A DNA stretch of 64,000 bases, taken from assembly GCA_963738205.1 (NCBI GenBank), contig CAVTVQ010000009.1, positions 186,001 to 250,000 on the forward strand. The letters are read 5' to 3'. A program made the translations under genes and the position numbers. The DNA comes from DATFQE01 sp963738205 (lineage in GTDB: Bacteria; Actinomycetota; Thermoleophilia; Gaiellales; Gaiellaceae). The notes under the pieces were generated by a model. The model did no database searches, was not told where the DNA came from, and saw only the letters and a program-made list of their open reading frames with translations. Below, one piece after another: positions 26,481 through 34,705 of the stretch (the stretch's first letter is position 1; each line of letters begins with the position of its first letter).

Positions 26481-27890
26481 GTGATCGAGGGCGTAGCCAG
26501 CGACTTCGACGAACTGGTGGCGGAGTCCGAGCGCCAGCCCCCGCGCCTGGTCGACGGCGAGGTCGAGTTCCACCCCTCGTACCACCGGGCCGGTCGCGCG
26601 GTCTGGGCGACGGGAATCGTCGGCGCTCCCACCCGCAAGCAGGCGGCGCTCTTCTACGAGCTGGCGCAGTCGGGCGAGGGTGGGCACGCCTGTCCCGTGG
26701 TCTGCACGGCGGGTCTCGTGCGCGCCCTCCGCAGGGTCGCCTCCGACGAGCTGCGCAAGCGCTTCCTGCCGCTGCTCCTCGAGACCGATTACGCCAAGGC
26801 GCACCGCGGCGCGCAGTTCCTGACCGAGCGGCACGGCGGCTCGGACGTGGGCGCCAACCTCGTCGAGGCGGTGCCCGATGGCGACGCCTGGCGGCTGCAC
26901 GGGGAGAAGTGGTTCTGCTCGGTCGCCGACGCCGACCAGTTCGTCGTCACCGCGCGGCCGCGCGACGCTCCCGAGGGGACGCGGGGGATCGGCGCGTTCC
27001 TGGTCGCGAGCGCGGACGGCGGCTTCACGATCCGGCGGCTCAAGGACAAGCTCGGCACGCGCGCGCTCGCCACCGGCGAGATCGAGTTCGAGGGCGCACG
27101 CGCGTACCCGCTCGGGCCGCTCGAACACGGCTTCCGCACCGCTGTGAGCCTCCTGAACACCTCGCGCTGGCTCAATGCGGTCGGCTCGAGCGCGCTGATG
27201 CGGCGGGCGTTCGTGGAAGCCGCCTCGTTCGCCCGCGAGCGCGAGGCGTTCGGCGGGCCGGTCGACCGGTTCCCGCTCGTGCGCGAGAACCTCGCCGTCA
27301 TGAAGAGCGAGGCGGCGGCGGCGTTCGCCTCGACGACGCACCTCACCGAACTGGTGGCGCGCATCGACGAGGGGTCGGCGAGCGAGGACGACGTGGCCTG
27401 GCACCGCATCCTCGTGAACGCGAACAAGTTCGTGACGTCGCTGGCCGCGACGAAGGTCTGCAGGCGCGGAATCGAGGCGCTCGGCGGCAACGGCACGATC
27501 GAGGACTTCTCGCCGCTGCCGCGGCTCTACCGCGACTCGATTGTCTTCGAGAGCTGGGAAGGCACGCACAACGTCCTCTGCGCGCAGGCGCTCCGCGATC
27601 TGGCGAAGCTGGACGCCGTCGACCTCGCTCTTGCCCGAGCGGGCGCGCCCGCGGAGCTAGGCCCAAGGCTCCGCCGCTCGGTGGCGGACGCGGAGTTCGG
27701 TGCCCTGCACTTCCGCAGGCAACTGGACACCCTCGTGCGAGCACTCCAGGTCGAGTGCCTACGCAGTGAGGGGAACGAGGCGGCAGCCGAGCTGCACGGC
27801 CGCCGCCACCTCACGCCGGGCTACGACCCTGAGGCCGACGCGGGTTACGAGGAGCTGGTCGACCGAGTGCTGACCTCCGAGCCCAAGTAA
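26481..27890 (+). CDS. AidB-like acyl-CoA dehydrogenase
   Basis: A 469-residue member of the AidB/ACAD branch, longer than ordinary acyl-CoA dehydrogenases because of a C-terminal extension. It has AQFLTERHGGSDVGAN (FAD loop), LHGEKWFCSVADAD, CRRGIEALGGNGTIEDFSPLPRLYRDS and FESWEGTHNVLCAQALRDL with the conserved Glu. E. coli AidB is linked to alkylation response, but most actinobacterial relatives are thought to act on acyl-CoA. It begins at GTG 26481. The last Lys codon and TAA stop lie in a palindromic repeat. Confidence 0.88.
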   Translation: MIEGVASDFDELVAESERQPPRLVDGEVEFHPSYHRAGRAVWATGIVGAPTRKQAALFYELAQSGEGGHACPVVCTAGLVRALRRVASDELRKRFLPLLLETDYAKAHRGAQFLTERHGGSDVGANLVEAVPDGDAWRLHGEKWFCSVADADQFVVTARPRDAPEGTRGIGAFLVASADGGFTIRRLKDKLGTRALATGEIEFEGARAYPLGPLEHGFRTAVSLLNTSRWLNAVGSSALMRRAFVEAASFAREREAFGGPVDRFPLVRENLAVMKSEAAAAFASTTHLTELVARIDEGSASEDDVAWHRILVNANKFVTSLAATKVCRRGIEALGGNGTIEDFSPLPRLYRDSIVFESWEGTHNVLCAQALRDLAKLDAVDLALARAGAPAELGPRLRRSVADAEFGALHFRRQLDTLVRALQVECLRSEGNEAAAELHGRRHLTPGYDPEADAGYEELVDRVLTSEPK

Positions 27891-27903
27891 CACTGTGTTA
27901 CTT
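27885..27903. repeat. stop-codon palindrome, copy 3
   Basis: Perfect inverted repeat AAGTAACACTGTGTTACTT containing the last Lys codon and TAA stop of the AidB-like gene on the plus strand. It is 38 bp from copy 4, which serves the convergent gene. Confidence 0.9.
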
Positions 27904-27941
27904 GACAGTTCAGGCGCGCCCGGAGTGCGATTCCGGTGCTC

Positions 27942-27956
27942 GTAACACTGTGTTAC
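27942..27956. repeat. stop-codon palindrome, copy 4
   Basis: Core GTAACACTGTGTTAC of the palindrome. On the minus strand it follows the TAG stop of the hotdog thioesterase directly (TAG-TAA-CAC). It is the only copy whose outer bases are not fully symmetrical. Confidence 0.88.
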
Positions 27957-28351
27957 TAGCGTCCCTGAGCTGCCTCGCCGCGAAGCGCCATCACGGTGCT
28001 CGTGGCCTTCGCGATCAGGCGGTCGTCCTCGTCGACCACGTCGCATTCGGCCATCCCCACCGTCTTCCCGCGTTGCACGACCGAGCCGTGCGCGAGCAGC
28101 GTGCCGGTCCAGAACGGGCGCAGGAAGTTGATCTTGAGCTCCAGCGTCGTGAACGACTCGCCCTCGGCGCAGGTGGTGAAGAACGCCATGCCCATCGCGC
28201 CGTCGGCGATGTCGCAGAGGATGCCGCCGTGCAGCGTTCCCATCGGGTTCGCGTGCTCCGGACCGGCCTCGAGCCTCATCGTGCACCTGCCGTCGCCGAA
28301 CGACAGCCGTTCGAAGCCGATCAGCTCGGCGACTGGAGGAGGGATCTTCAC
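27956..28351 (-). CDS. hotdog-fold thioesterase
   Basis: A 131-residue PaaI-type thioesterase: NPMGTLHGGILCDIADGAMGMAF is the catalytic helix region, followed by LELKINFLRPFWTGTL. It cleaves acyl-CoA or aroyl-CoA thioesters. GTG at 28351 overlaps the alcohol dehydrogenase stop (GTGA). It is the last gene of the operon with the dehydrogenase and the alpha-hydroxyacid oxidase. It converges on the AidB-like gene with two palindromes between them. Confidence 0.87.
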   Translation of the reverse strand: MKIPPPVAELIGFERLSFGDGRCTMRLEAGPEHANPMGTLHGGILCDIADGAMGMAFFTTCAEGESFTTLELKINFLRPFWTGTLLAHGSVVQRGKTVGMAECDVVDEDDRLIAKATSTVMALRGEAAQGR

Positions 28352-29385
28352 AGCACGACCACGGATCGGATCACGTCGCCGGCCTGCATGTCGGTGAAGG
28401 CCTGCTCGATGTCGTCCAACGCGATCCGCTTCGTGACCATTCCGGCCAGGTCGAGCCGGCCTTCGGCGGCCAGCTGAGCCAGCCGCGGGAAGTCCACGTC
28501 GGGAACGTGGTCGCCGCCGTGCGAGACGAGGATGCGCAGCCGCCGGTCGAACAGGTGCTCCAGCGGCACGATCGCCTCGGAGCCCGGCTGGGGGAGCCCG
28601 ATGTAGACGAGCGTGCCGGCGTGTCCCAGCAGGCGGAGCGCCCGGCCGACCGTCTCCCGGCGGCCGACGACGTCGAAGACGAAGTCGAGCCGCTTCGCCT
28701 GCTCGTCGCCTCGGTGCGTGGCGCCGAAGCGCTGCGCTGCGTCGAGCTTGCGCTCGTCGAGGTCGATCGCGTGGATCTCGGCCGCGCCGGCGATCCGCGC
28801 TCCCTGGACCACCGAGAGGCCCACGGCGCCGCAGCCGATCACGCCGACGCGGGCGCCCTCCCAGACCTGCGCAGTGTTGAGGACGGAGCAGACGCCGGTC
28901 GCGATCGCGCAGCCGATCAAGCACGCCTGCTCGGGCGGGAGCGGCACCGGCAGCGGCACGAGCGCCGCGCTGTGCACGACGACGCGCGTCGACAGCGTGC
29001 CGGTCTGCAGGGCTCCCGCGACCTCGCGGCCGTCGGGAAGCCGCATCCTTGGGCCTGGGCCAGGGGGCGTCCGGCACAGGTTCCGCGCGCCGCGCCGGCA
29101 CCACGGGCACGCACCGCACGGGGAGCGCCAGCCGACGATCACGCGGTCGCCGACGGCCACGCGCTCGACGCCCTCGCCGACCGCCTCGACGACGCCCGCG
29201 CCCTCGTGTCCGAGTAGGACCGGCAGCGGATGACCCCAGCCGTCGGTCTCGACGAGGTGCAGGTCGGTGTGGCAGACGCCGCTCGCCTCGACACGCAGGA
29301 GCGCCTCGCCGGGCCCGGGTGGATCGAGGTCGAACTCAGCCACGGCCAGATGGCCGGGCTTGATCAGGACGGCGCCGCGATCCAC
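28348..29385 (-). CDS. zinc-dependent alcohol dehydrogenase (MDR, class-III-like)
   Basis: A 345-residue MDR alcohol dehydrogenase. Catalytic-zinc Cys is in GVCHTDLHLVETDGWGHPLPVLLGHEGAGVV (Cys, His, Glu), the structural-zinc lobe has the Cys set CGACPWCRRGARNLC, and the nucleotide motif is VIGCGAVGLSVVQGA. It oxidises alcohols (possibly a fatty or aryl alcohol) with NAD. The GTG at 29385 lies inside the end of the alpha-hydroxyacid oxidase gene (22-bp overlap), so the three genes 30518-27956 form one operon. Confidence 0.88.
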   Translation of the reverse strand: MDRGAVLIKPGHLAVAEFDLDPPGPGEALLRVEASGVCHTDLHLVETDGWGHPLPVLLGHEGAGVVEAVGEGVERVAVGDRVIVGWRSPCGACPWCRRGARNLCRTPPGPGPRMRLPDGREVAGALQTGTLSTRVVVHSAALVPLPVPLPPEQACLIGCAIATGVCSVLNTAQVWEGARVGVIGCGAVGLSVVQGARIAGAAEIHAIDLDERKLDAAQRFGATHRGDEQAKRLDFVFDVVGRRETVGRALRLLGHAGTLVYIGLPQPGSEAIVPLEHLFDRRLRILVSHGGDHVPDVDFPRLAQLAAEGRLDLAGMVTKRIALDDIEQAFTDMQAGDVIRSVVVL

Positions 29386-30518
29386 GAGTCGTCGAGGTCG
29401 GTGGCGGCCGTGCCGCCGAGCAGGGCCAGGGTGAGGTCGATGTCGGCGCTCAGGTGCTGGATGACGGCCTCGACGCCCTCCTGGCCGCCTACGGCGAGGC
29501 CGTACGCGTACGGCCGGCCGAGCAGCACGGCGTCGGCACCGAGCGCCAGCGCCTTCAGGACGTCGGCGCCGCGGCGGATGCCGCCGTCCATCAGCACGCA
29601 CACGTCCGCGCCGACTTCGCGGCGCACCTCCACCAGCGCGTCGAGCGCGGCGACCGCGCCGTCGACCTGCCGCCCGCCGTGGTTGGAGACCGAGATCGCG
29701 TCGGCGCCGTGCTCCAGCGCCAGCCGCGCGTCGTCCGCGGTGAGCACGCCCTTCACGACGATCGGCAGGTCGGTGAGACCGCGCAGCCAATCGAGGTCGT
29801 CCCACGTCAGGTCGAGGTTGGGGAAGGTGGCGAGCATCGTCGCGGCCGCCGTGAGCGGGTCCTCCTCCGGCGGTTGCTCCAGGCGGCTGCGGAAGACCGG
29901 GTCGGAGAAGAACTGCGCGCACCCCTCACCCTGGATGAACGGCAGGTACGCGTTACGGAGGTCACGCTCGCGCCAGCCCAGCACGGGCGTGTCGAGCGTG
30001 ACGACGATCGCGCCGTAATCGGCCGCCTCCGCCCGCCGGACGAAGCTGGCCGCGATCTCGCGGTCGTTCACCCAGTAGAGCTGGAACCAGCGCAGCGCGT
30101 CACCCATCGCGTCCGCCACCTGCTCGATCGAGTGCGAGGCCGCGCTCGAGAGGATCAGCGGGACGCCGGTCGCCGCCGAGGCGCGTGCGACGGCGAGCTC
30201 ACCGTCTGCGTGGGCGATCGAGAGCACGCCGACCGGGGCCAGCAGGAACGGCACCGGCGAACGCGTGCCGAGCACCTCGACCGAGAGCTCGCGCTCGCGG
30301 TTGCCACGGAGCATTCGCGGGCGCAGCCGCCGGCGCTCGAACGCCTCGAGGTTCGCGCGCACCGTGGACTCGGCGCCCGCGCCGCCTGCGATGTAGTCGA
30401 ACGGGCCCGATTCGAGCACCTCGGCCGCGCGCGACTCCCACTCGTCGGGCGAGATCGGCCACGCCGATTCGCCCGCCAGGTAGATGGAGGTCTGGATCTG
30501 CCCGCCTTCGATCCCCAT
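29364..30518 (-). CDS. FMN-dependent alpha-hydroxyacid oxidase/monooxygenase
   Basis: A 384-residue LldD/lactate 2-monooxygenase family enzyme. It has FDYIAGGAGAESTVRANLEAF, the FMN-binding APVGVLSIAH, a Tyr in FQLYWVNDRE, the catalytic His/Arg in SNHGGRQVDGA and the phosphate site MDGGIRRGADVLKALALGADAVLLGRP. It oxidises L-2-hydroxyacids such as lactate or mandelate. It heads the operon with the alcohol dehydrogenase and a thioesterase. The ATG at 30518 lies 22 bp from the divergent SDR gene. Confidence 0.9.
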   Translation of the reverse strand: MGIEGGQIQTSIYLAGESAWPISPDEWESRAAEVLESGPFDYIAGGAGAESTVRANLEAFERRRLRPRMLRGNRERELSVEVLGTRSPVPFLLAPVGVLSIAHADGELAVARASAATGVPLILSSAASHSIEQVADAMGDALRWFQLYWVNDREIAASFVRRAEAADYGAIVVTLDTPVLGWRERDLRNAYLPFIQGEGCAQFFSDPVFRSRLEQPPEEDPLTAAATMLATFPNLDLTWDDLDWLRGLTDLPIVVKGVLTADDARLALEHGADAISVSNHGGRQVDGAVAALDALVEVRREVGADVCVLMDGGIRRGADVLKALALGADAVLLGRPYAYGLAVGGQEGVEAVIQHLSADIDLTLALLGGTAATDLDDSWIAAPS

Positions 30519-30540
30519 TACGTCATACGATCATTCCGCA
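30519..30540. promoter_or_regulatory. 22-bp divergent promoter
   Basis: Plus strand: TACGAT (30526-30531) 9 nt before the ATG at 30541. On the minus strand the overlapping TATGAC lies only 3 nt before the ATG at 30518, so that assignment is weak. No ribosome site fits in the gap. Confidence 0.5.
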
Positions 30541-31476
30541 ATGTCGTCGCTCGAGGGGAAGGTTGCGATCGTGACCGGTGCCGGACGCGGCATCGGGCGC
30601 GAGCACGCACTGGCCCTCGCGCGCGCCGGCGCAAGCGTCGTCGTCAACGACCTGGGCGGCTCACTGGCGGGCGAGGGGCAGGATTCGAGCCCGGCCCAGG
30701 ACGTCGTGAACGAGATCGTCGGCGAAGGCGGCCAGGCGGTCGCGAGCTACGCGGACGTGTCCGACTTCGCGGCGGCGGAGGAGCTGGTGCAGCGCGCGGT
30801 CGACCGTTTCGGAGCGCTCGACATCCTCGTCTTGAACGCGGGGATCCTGCGCGACCGCATGCTCGTGAACATGACCGAGGACGAGTGGGACGCGGTCGTC
30901 GCCGTGCACCTGAAGGGCCACTTCGCACCCCTTCGCCACGCCGGCGCCTACTGGCGCGAGCGCTCGAAGGCCGGCGAGGAGGTGCGCGGGCGCGTGATCA
31001 GCACCTCGAGCCCGTCGGGCGTCTTCGGCAACGTGGGCCAGGCGAACTACGGCGCCGCGAAGGCGGGCATCGCCGGGTTGACGCTGATCGCGGCCCAGGA
31101 GCTCGGCCGCTACGGCGTGACCGTCAACTGCCTGGCGCCGAACGCGCGGACGCGCATGACCGAGGTCACCTTCGGCGAGCTGGCCAAGCCCGAGGACGGC
31201 TTCGACCCGCTCGATCCCGCGAACATGTCGCCTCTCGTCGTGGCGCTCAGCGCCGACGAGGCGCAGGACATCACCGGCCAGTGCTTCTTCGTCTGGGGCG
31301 GCGTCGTCAACGTGCTCCGCCCCTGGGAGGCGGGGGAGGCCTTCGTCTCCGAGGAGGCGTGGAACGCGGACGACCTCCTCGCCGCGCTGCGCGAGCGCTT
31401 CCCCGAGGGCGCGTCGCCGCTCGGCATGCTCGCCGCGATGGAGCAGGCCGGCGGCCGCTCGATGCGTGTTGGCTGA
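30541..31476 (+). CDS. SDR-family oxidoreductase (multifunctional-protein/HSD17B4-like)
   Basis: A 311-residue SDR of the group related to the dehydrogenase domain of peroxisomal multifunctional enzyme 2. It has TGAGRGIGREHALALARAGASVVVND, the GG...DVVNEI insert, LNAGILRDRMLVNM, ISTSSPSGVFGNVGQANYGAAKAG (Ser, Tyr, Lys) and a C-terminal extension (WNADDLLAAL). Such enzymes oxidise (3R)-3-hydroxyacyl-CoA in side-chain degradation of sterols or fatty acids. This fits the MaoC-like protein encoded 1.6 kb downstream. Probably leaderless. Confidence 0.9.
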   Translation: MSSLEGKVAIVTGAGRGIGREHALALARAGASVVVNDLGGSLAGEGQDSSPAQDVVNEIVGEGGQAVASYADVSDFAAAEELVQRAVDRFGALDILVLNAGILRDRMLVNMTEDEWDAVVAVHLKGHFAPLRHAGAYWRERSKAGEEVRGRVISTSSPSGVFGNVGQANYGAAKAGIAGLTLIAAQELGRYGVTVNCLAPNARTRMTEVTFGELAKPEDGFDPLDPANMSPLVVALSADEAQDITGQCFFVWGGVVNVLRPWEAGEAFVSEEAWNADDLLAALRERFPEGASPLGMLAAMEQAGGRSMRVG

Positions 31477-31521
31477 GGGCTCGCTTCAGGGTGGTGCCTC
31501 GTTGATGGGGTGCGATGGGCA

Positions 31522-31583
31522 GTGCGAGGCAAGGACGCAGGGAGCGTTCGTATGCGGAGCTATACGGGCGCGACTGAGGACGC
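31522..31583 (+). repeat. dispersed intergenic repeat, copy A
   Basis: In the 155-bp gap between the SDR and the ligase. It contains GTGCGAGG, the same 20-mer as copy B (GGCAAGGACGCAGGGAGCGT), then a hairpin CGTAT/ATACG with an 8-nt loop, then GCGACTGAGGACGC. The hairpin sequence differs from that of copy B while pairing is kept, which hints at a conserved structure. Confidence 0.7.
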
Positions 31584-31631
31584 CGCCTCGCGCTGTCCAG
31601 CGCGGCCCAGCGACACAGGAACGACCCTGAA

Positions 31632-33104
31632 GTGAGCCCTCTACGGAATCTCGCCCGCGCCGCCGAGCAGGCGCTGGAGCGGCACGGCGACTACGAGTCG
31701 CTCTGGTTCGAGGGTGACTGGCACCGCTCGGCGCAGCTGTTCGAGCGCGGCACACGTCTCGCCGGCGGTTTGAGGGAGCTCGGGGTGGAGCCGGGCGACC
31801 GCGTCGTCGTCCTCATGGCCAACTGCCCCGAGGTCGGCATCTCGTACAACGCGGTCTGGCGCGCGGGCGCTGTGGTGACGCCTGCGATCTTCCTGCTGCC
31901 GCCCGTGGAGCTGGCCCACGTGATCGCCGACTCGGGCGCGCGGCTCGTGCTCGCGAGCCCCGAGCTCGCCGACAACGCGCGCGAGGCGGCGGGCAGCGCG
32001 GAGGTCATCACGACCGACGGCTTCGGCGAGCTCGAGCAAGCGGAGCCGTCGCCGATCGTGCCGCCGGCCGGCGCCGATCTGGCCGCGCTGATGTACACCG
32101 GCGGCACCACCGGCCGCGCCAAGGGCGTGATGCTCTCGCACGAGAACCTCTGGGCAGCGGGGAAGGCGGGGCACGACGCGGGCTACGTGCCCGGGATCGT
32201 GCGGGCACTCAGCGCGCTGCCGCTCTCGCATGCGTTCGGGCTGCTCGTGACGGTGGTCGGCTTCCACACGCGCGAGCCCCAGGTGAGCGCGCTGATGCGC
32301 TGGTTCACGCCGGACGCGTGGCTCGAGCTGGCCCAGTCTCACCGGGCGCAGATCGTCGCCGTCGTCCCGTCGATGCTGAAGCTCCTGCTCGCGCAGCCGC
32401 TGGAGGACTACGACCTGTCCGAGCTGCGGCACATCGTGTCGGGGGCAGCGCCCTTGCCGCCCGAGACCGCACGAGAGCTACTCGAGCGGCTCCCGGGCGT
32501 CCAGCTGCGCGAGGGCTACGGCCTGACCGAGTCGTCGGCGCTCGTCTCCTCGACGCCGCCGGGACGGACACGGCTCGGGGCGGTCGGCACACCGGTGCCG
32601 GGCATCGACGTGCGCATCCACGAGCCTGACGAGCAGGGCGTGGGGGAGATCGTCGTCCGCTCGAGCACGGTGATGCTCGGGTACTGGCAGGCGCCGGAGC
32701 TCACGGCTGAGGTCCTGCGCGACGGCTGGCTGCACACCGGCGACCTCGGCTACCTGGACGACGACGGCTACCTCTACGTCGTCGACCGCAAGAAGGACCT
32801 GATCATTCGCGGGGGCTTCAACGTCTTCCCGCGCGACGTCGAGGAGGCGCTCATGGAGCATCCCGCAGTCGCGGCCGCAGGCGTCGTCGGGCGGCCCGAC
32901 GAGCTGCACGGCGAGGAGGTCGTGGCGTTCGTCGAGCTGAGCTCGAACGAGGTCACCCCGGACGAGCTCGTCGCGTTCTGCAAGGAGCGGATCGGCGGCT
33001 ACAAGTACCCGCGCGAGGTGCACGTCATCTCGTCGCTGCCGCTGACGCCGGTCGGCAAGATCGACCGCAAGGCGCTGCGCGCTCAGGTGACGGTGGGCGC
33101 ATGA
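31632..33104 (+). CDS. acyl-CoA synthetase (AMP-forming)
   Basis: A 490-residue adenylate-forming ligase: LMYTGGTTGRAKGVMLSH (A3), LREGYGLTESSALVS (A5), GWLHTGDLGYLDDDG (A7), DRKKDLIIRGGFNVFPRDVEE (A8) and PLTPVGKIDRKALR with the catalytic Lys (A10). It activates a carboxylic acid as CoA thioester. It starts at a GTG after the dispersed-repeat gap and overlaps the MaoC gene by four bases (ATGA), so the ligase, the dehydratase and probably the upstream SDR serve one degradation route. Confidence 0.92.
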   Translation: MSPLRNLARAAEQALERHGDYESLWFEGDWHRSAQLFERGTRLAGGLRELGVEPGDRVVVLMANCPEVGISYNAVWRAGAVVTPAIFLLPPVELAHVIADSGARLVLASPELADNAREAAGSAEVITTDGFGELEQAEPSPIVPPAGADLAALMYTGGTTGRAKGVMLSHENLWAAGKAGHDAGYVPGIVRALSALPLSHAFGLLVTVVGFHTREPQVSALMRWFTPDAWLELAQSHRAQIVAVVPSMLKLLLAQPLEDYDLSELRHIVSGAAPLPPETARELLERLPGVQLREGYGLTESSALVSSTPPGRTRLGAVGTPVPGIDVRIHEPDEQGVGEIVVRSSTVMLGYWQAPELTAEVLRDGWLHTGDLGYLDDDGYLYVVDRKKDLIIRGGFNVFPRDVEEALMEHPAVAAAGVVGRPDELHGEEVVAFVELSSNEVTPDELVAFCKERIGGYKYPREVHVISSLPLTPVGKIDRKALRAQVTVGA

Positions 33105-33550
33105 CCACGGAGCTGACCCTGGCCGAGCTGGAGGCGGCCGCCGACGTCGAGCTCGAGCCGAGCGAGTGGGTGACCCTCGATCAGCGCACGATCGGGCTCT
33201 TCGCCGAGGCGACCCGCGACCACCAGTGGATCCACGTCGATCCCGAGGCTGCGGCGAAGGGGCCGTTCGGCACGACCGTGGCGCACGGATATCTCTCGCT
33301 GTCGCTCCTGCCGGGGCTGCTCGGAACGGTGCTGCGGGTGACGGACGCGCGCATGGGCGTCAACTACGGGATCGAGAAGGTGCGCTTCACCGCGCCCGTC
33401 CCGTCGGGATCGCGCGTCCGCGTGCGCGGGACGATCCGCTCGGCGGAGCGTCGCGGCGAGGGCGTCCTCTATCGCCTCGGCGCCGAGGTCGAGATCGAGG
33501 GCGCCGAGAAGCCAGCGCTCGTCGGCGAGGTCGTCTACCTGGTCTTCTGA
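33101..33550 (+). CDS. MaoC-like (R)-enoyl-CoA hydratase
   Basis: A 149-residue MaoC-domain protein. The hydratase-2 motif is intact: FAEATRDHQWIHVDPEAAAKGPFGTTVAHGYLSLSLLP contains the catalytic Asp and His and the conserved Gly residues. It hydrates 2-enoyl-CoA to (3R)-3-hydroxyacyl-CoA, the form used by HSD17B4-like dehydrogenases such as the SDR at 30541. It is the last gene of the plus-strand unit. Confidence 0.92.
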   Translation: MTTELTLAELEAAADVELEPSEWVTLDQRTIGLFAEATRDHQWIHVDPEAAAKGPFGTTVAHGYLSLSLLPGLLGTVLRVTDARMGVNYGIEKVRFTAPVPSGSRVRVRGTIRSAERRGEGVLYRLGAEVEIEGAEKPALVGEVVYLVF

Positions 33551-33554
33551 GGCG

Positions 33555-33686
33555 CTAGCGCGGCCGCAGTTGACGCAGGATCCGGCGGCCGAGCCAGCCG
33601 ACCGTCCGCACGTCCGTGACGAGCTCGCGACCGGCGGAGCGCCACCAGGGCGTCTGGCGGCGAAGGGGGATCGAGAGGTGAGCCAT
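33555..33686 (-). CDS. possible small basic protein (43 aa)
   Basis: A 43-codon frame from ATG 33686 to TAG 33555. The peptide is strongly basic with three Trp and many Arg (PLRRQTPWWRSAG, GWLGRRILRQLRPR), like small membrane- or nucleic-acid-binding peptides. It sits in the gap after the MaoC gene with no clear ribosome site. No family recognised; it could be spurious. Confidence 0.35.
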   Translation of the reverse strand: MAHLSIPLRRQTPWWRSAGRELVTDVRTVGWLGRRILRQLRPR

Positions 33687-33734
33687 CGCTCCAGACTACT
33701 CGTGACCGCAAGGTCCGCCTCGGCCGGTCGGGCC

Positions 33735-33884
33735 CTAGAGGCGGCGGAGCTCCGACCCGCCGAGCCCGGCGCGCAAGCGCGGGTATGTGGCTGCGGCGGC
33801 GACCGCGACGGCCGGGAGAGCCGGCTGCGCGGGGGTGGGGTCGCCTGCCGTGGCGCCGGGCTCGGTGGTGGAGAAGAAGGACAT
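33735..33884 (-). CDS. possible small Ala/Pro-rich protein (49 aa)
   Basis: A 49-codon frame from ATG 33884 to TAG 33735, beginning SFFSTTEPGAT and continuing as an Ala-rich stretch (PALPAVAVAAAATYP) that could be a weak membrane segment. It would share direction with the 43-residue frame downstream. No ribosome site is evident and codon bias cannot decide at this length. Listed because the ~280-bp stretch otherwise holds only a terminator hairpin. Confidence 0.25.
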   Translation of the reverse strand: MSFFSTTEPGATAGDPTPAQPALPAVAVAAAATYPRLRAGLGGSELRRL

Positions 33885-33936
33885 GCCCCGATGGTGCCTT
33901 CGCGGCCGGGTCCCCGGAATGGGGCTGCCCTGAGTC

Positions 33937-33960
33937 TTGGGGGTGCGGTTTTCCGCACCC
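33937..33960. terminator. perfect 10-bp hairpin with T4 loop
   Basis: Arm GGGGGTGCGG (33937-33946), loop TTTT, arm CCGCACCCCC (33951-33960). It lies 9 bp downstream of the GntR gene stop (minus strand). No T run follows on either strand, but position and stability fit a terminator. Confidence 0.75.
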
Positions 33961-33969
33961 CCGTCGAGG

Positions 33970-34683
33970 TCAGGCTGCGGTCGGCCGGGGCGAGCGCTCG
34001 ACCTGGTCGAGGATCACCTCGAGCAGGTGCCCCGAATGCAGGACGTGGTCGCGCGCTACCGAGCGCGCGCCGTCGACGCTGCCGGCCGCGATCGCCCCGC
34101 GGATCGCCGAGTGCTCACGCTGGTTCTTGAGGTAGAGCTCGTCGAGCTCCTCGCCGACGGCCCAGGTGGTCTGGCCGAAGAACGTCCGCCGGGCGCTCTT
34201 CGCCAGCCGGACGACGTACGGCGCGTCGGCCCGCGCGTAGATGACGTCGTGGAAGGCGTGGTTCGCATGCACCCATTCGCCGACGATGCCGCTCTGCGTG
34301 CGGCCGCCCTCGCGCGCGGTCGCCCGTAGCTCGGCGGTCAGCTCGGCGAAGCGCCGCTCGGCCGCCTCCAGCTCGGCGAGCCCTTCCGCGTCGAAGCGCG
34401 GAACGGCAAGCGCGGTCGCCAGCGACTCGAGCTCCGCGCGCACGAGGAAGGCCTCGCGCAGCTCGTCCCGCGACAGGGTGCGGACGCGGACGCCCCGGTT
34501 CGGCACGAACTGGACGAGCCCGAGCGCAGCCAGGCGCCGCAGCGCCTCGCGGATCGGCGTCCGCGAGACGTCGTAGCGCTCCGACAGCGACTCCTGGCGC
34601 AGGATCGAGCCGGGCTCGATCTCGCCGGAGACGATCGCCTCCTCGAGCGCGTACGCGATCTCGTCGGCCTTGGTGGACTCCAT
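33970..34683 (-). CDS. GntR-family regulator (FadR/FCD subfamily)
   Basis: A 237-residue regulator. The winged helix covers residues ~8-75 (SILRQESLSERYDVSRTPIREALRRLAALGLV then PNRGVRV). The C-terminal FCD ligand domain carries the metal-binding His pattern (NHAFHDVIY, REHSAIRGAI, DHVLHSGH). FCD regulators sense organic acids or acyl-CoA and repress catabolic genes. No target is adjacent with certainty; the neighbouring Zn-peptidase gene is in the same direction 22 bp upstream, so an independent promoter or a shared transcript are both possible. Confidence 0.88.
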   Translation of the reverse strand: MESTKADEIAYALEEAIVSGEIEPGSILRQESLSERYDVSRTPIREALRRLAALGLVQFVPNRGVRVRTLSRDELREAFLVRAELESLATALAVPRFDAEGLAELEAAERRFAELTAELRATAREGGRTQSGIVGEWVHANHAFHDVIYARADAPYVVRLAKSARRTFFGQTTWAVGEELDELYLKNQREHSAIRGAIAAGSVDGARSVARDHVLHSGHLLEVILDQVERSPRPTAA

Positions 34684-34705
34684 TTCGAGCCCGAGTCTAC
34701 GACCG

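Noticed and set aside
27885..27956. Paired palindromes as transposon ends
   Set aside because: Only 38 bp without a gene lie between these copies, and no target-site duplication was found.
33555..33884. Confident small genes in the gap after MaoC
   Set aside because: Two short frames were kept only at low confidence because neither has a ribosome site or a recognised family.
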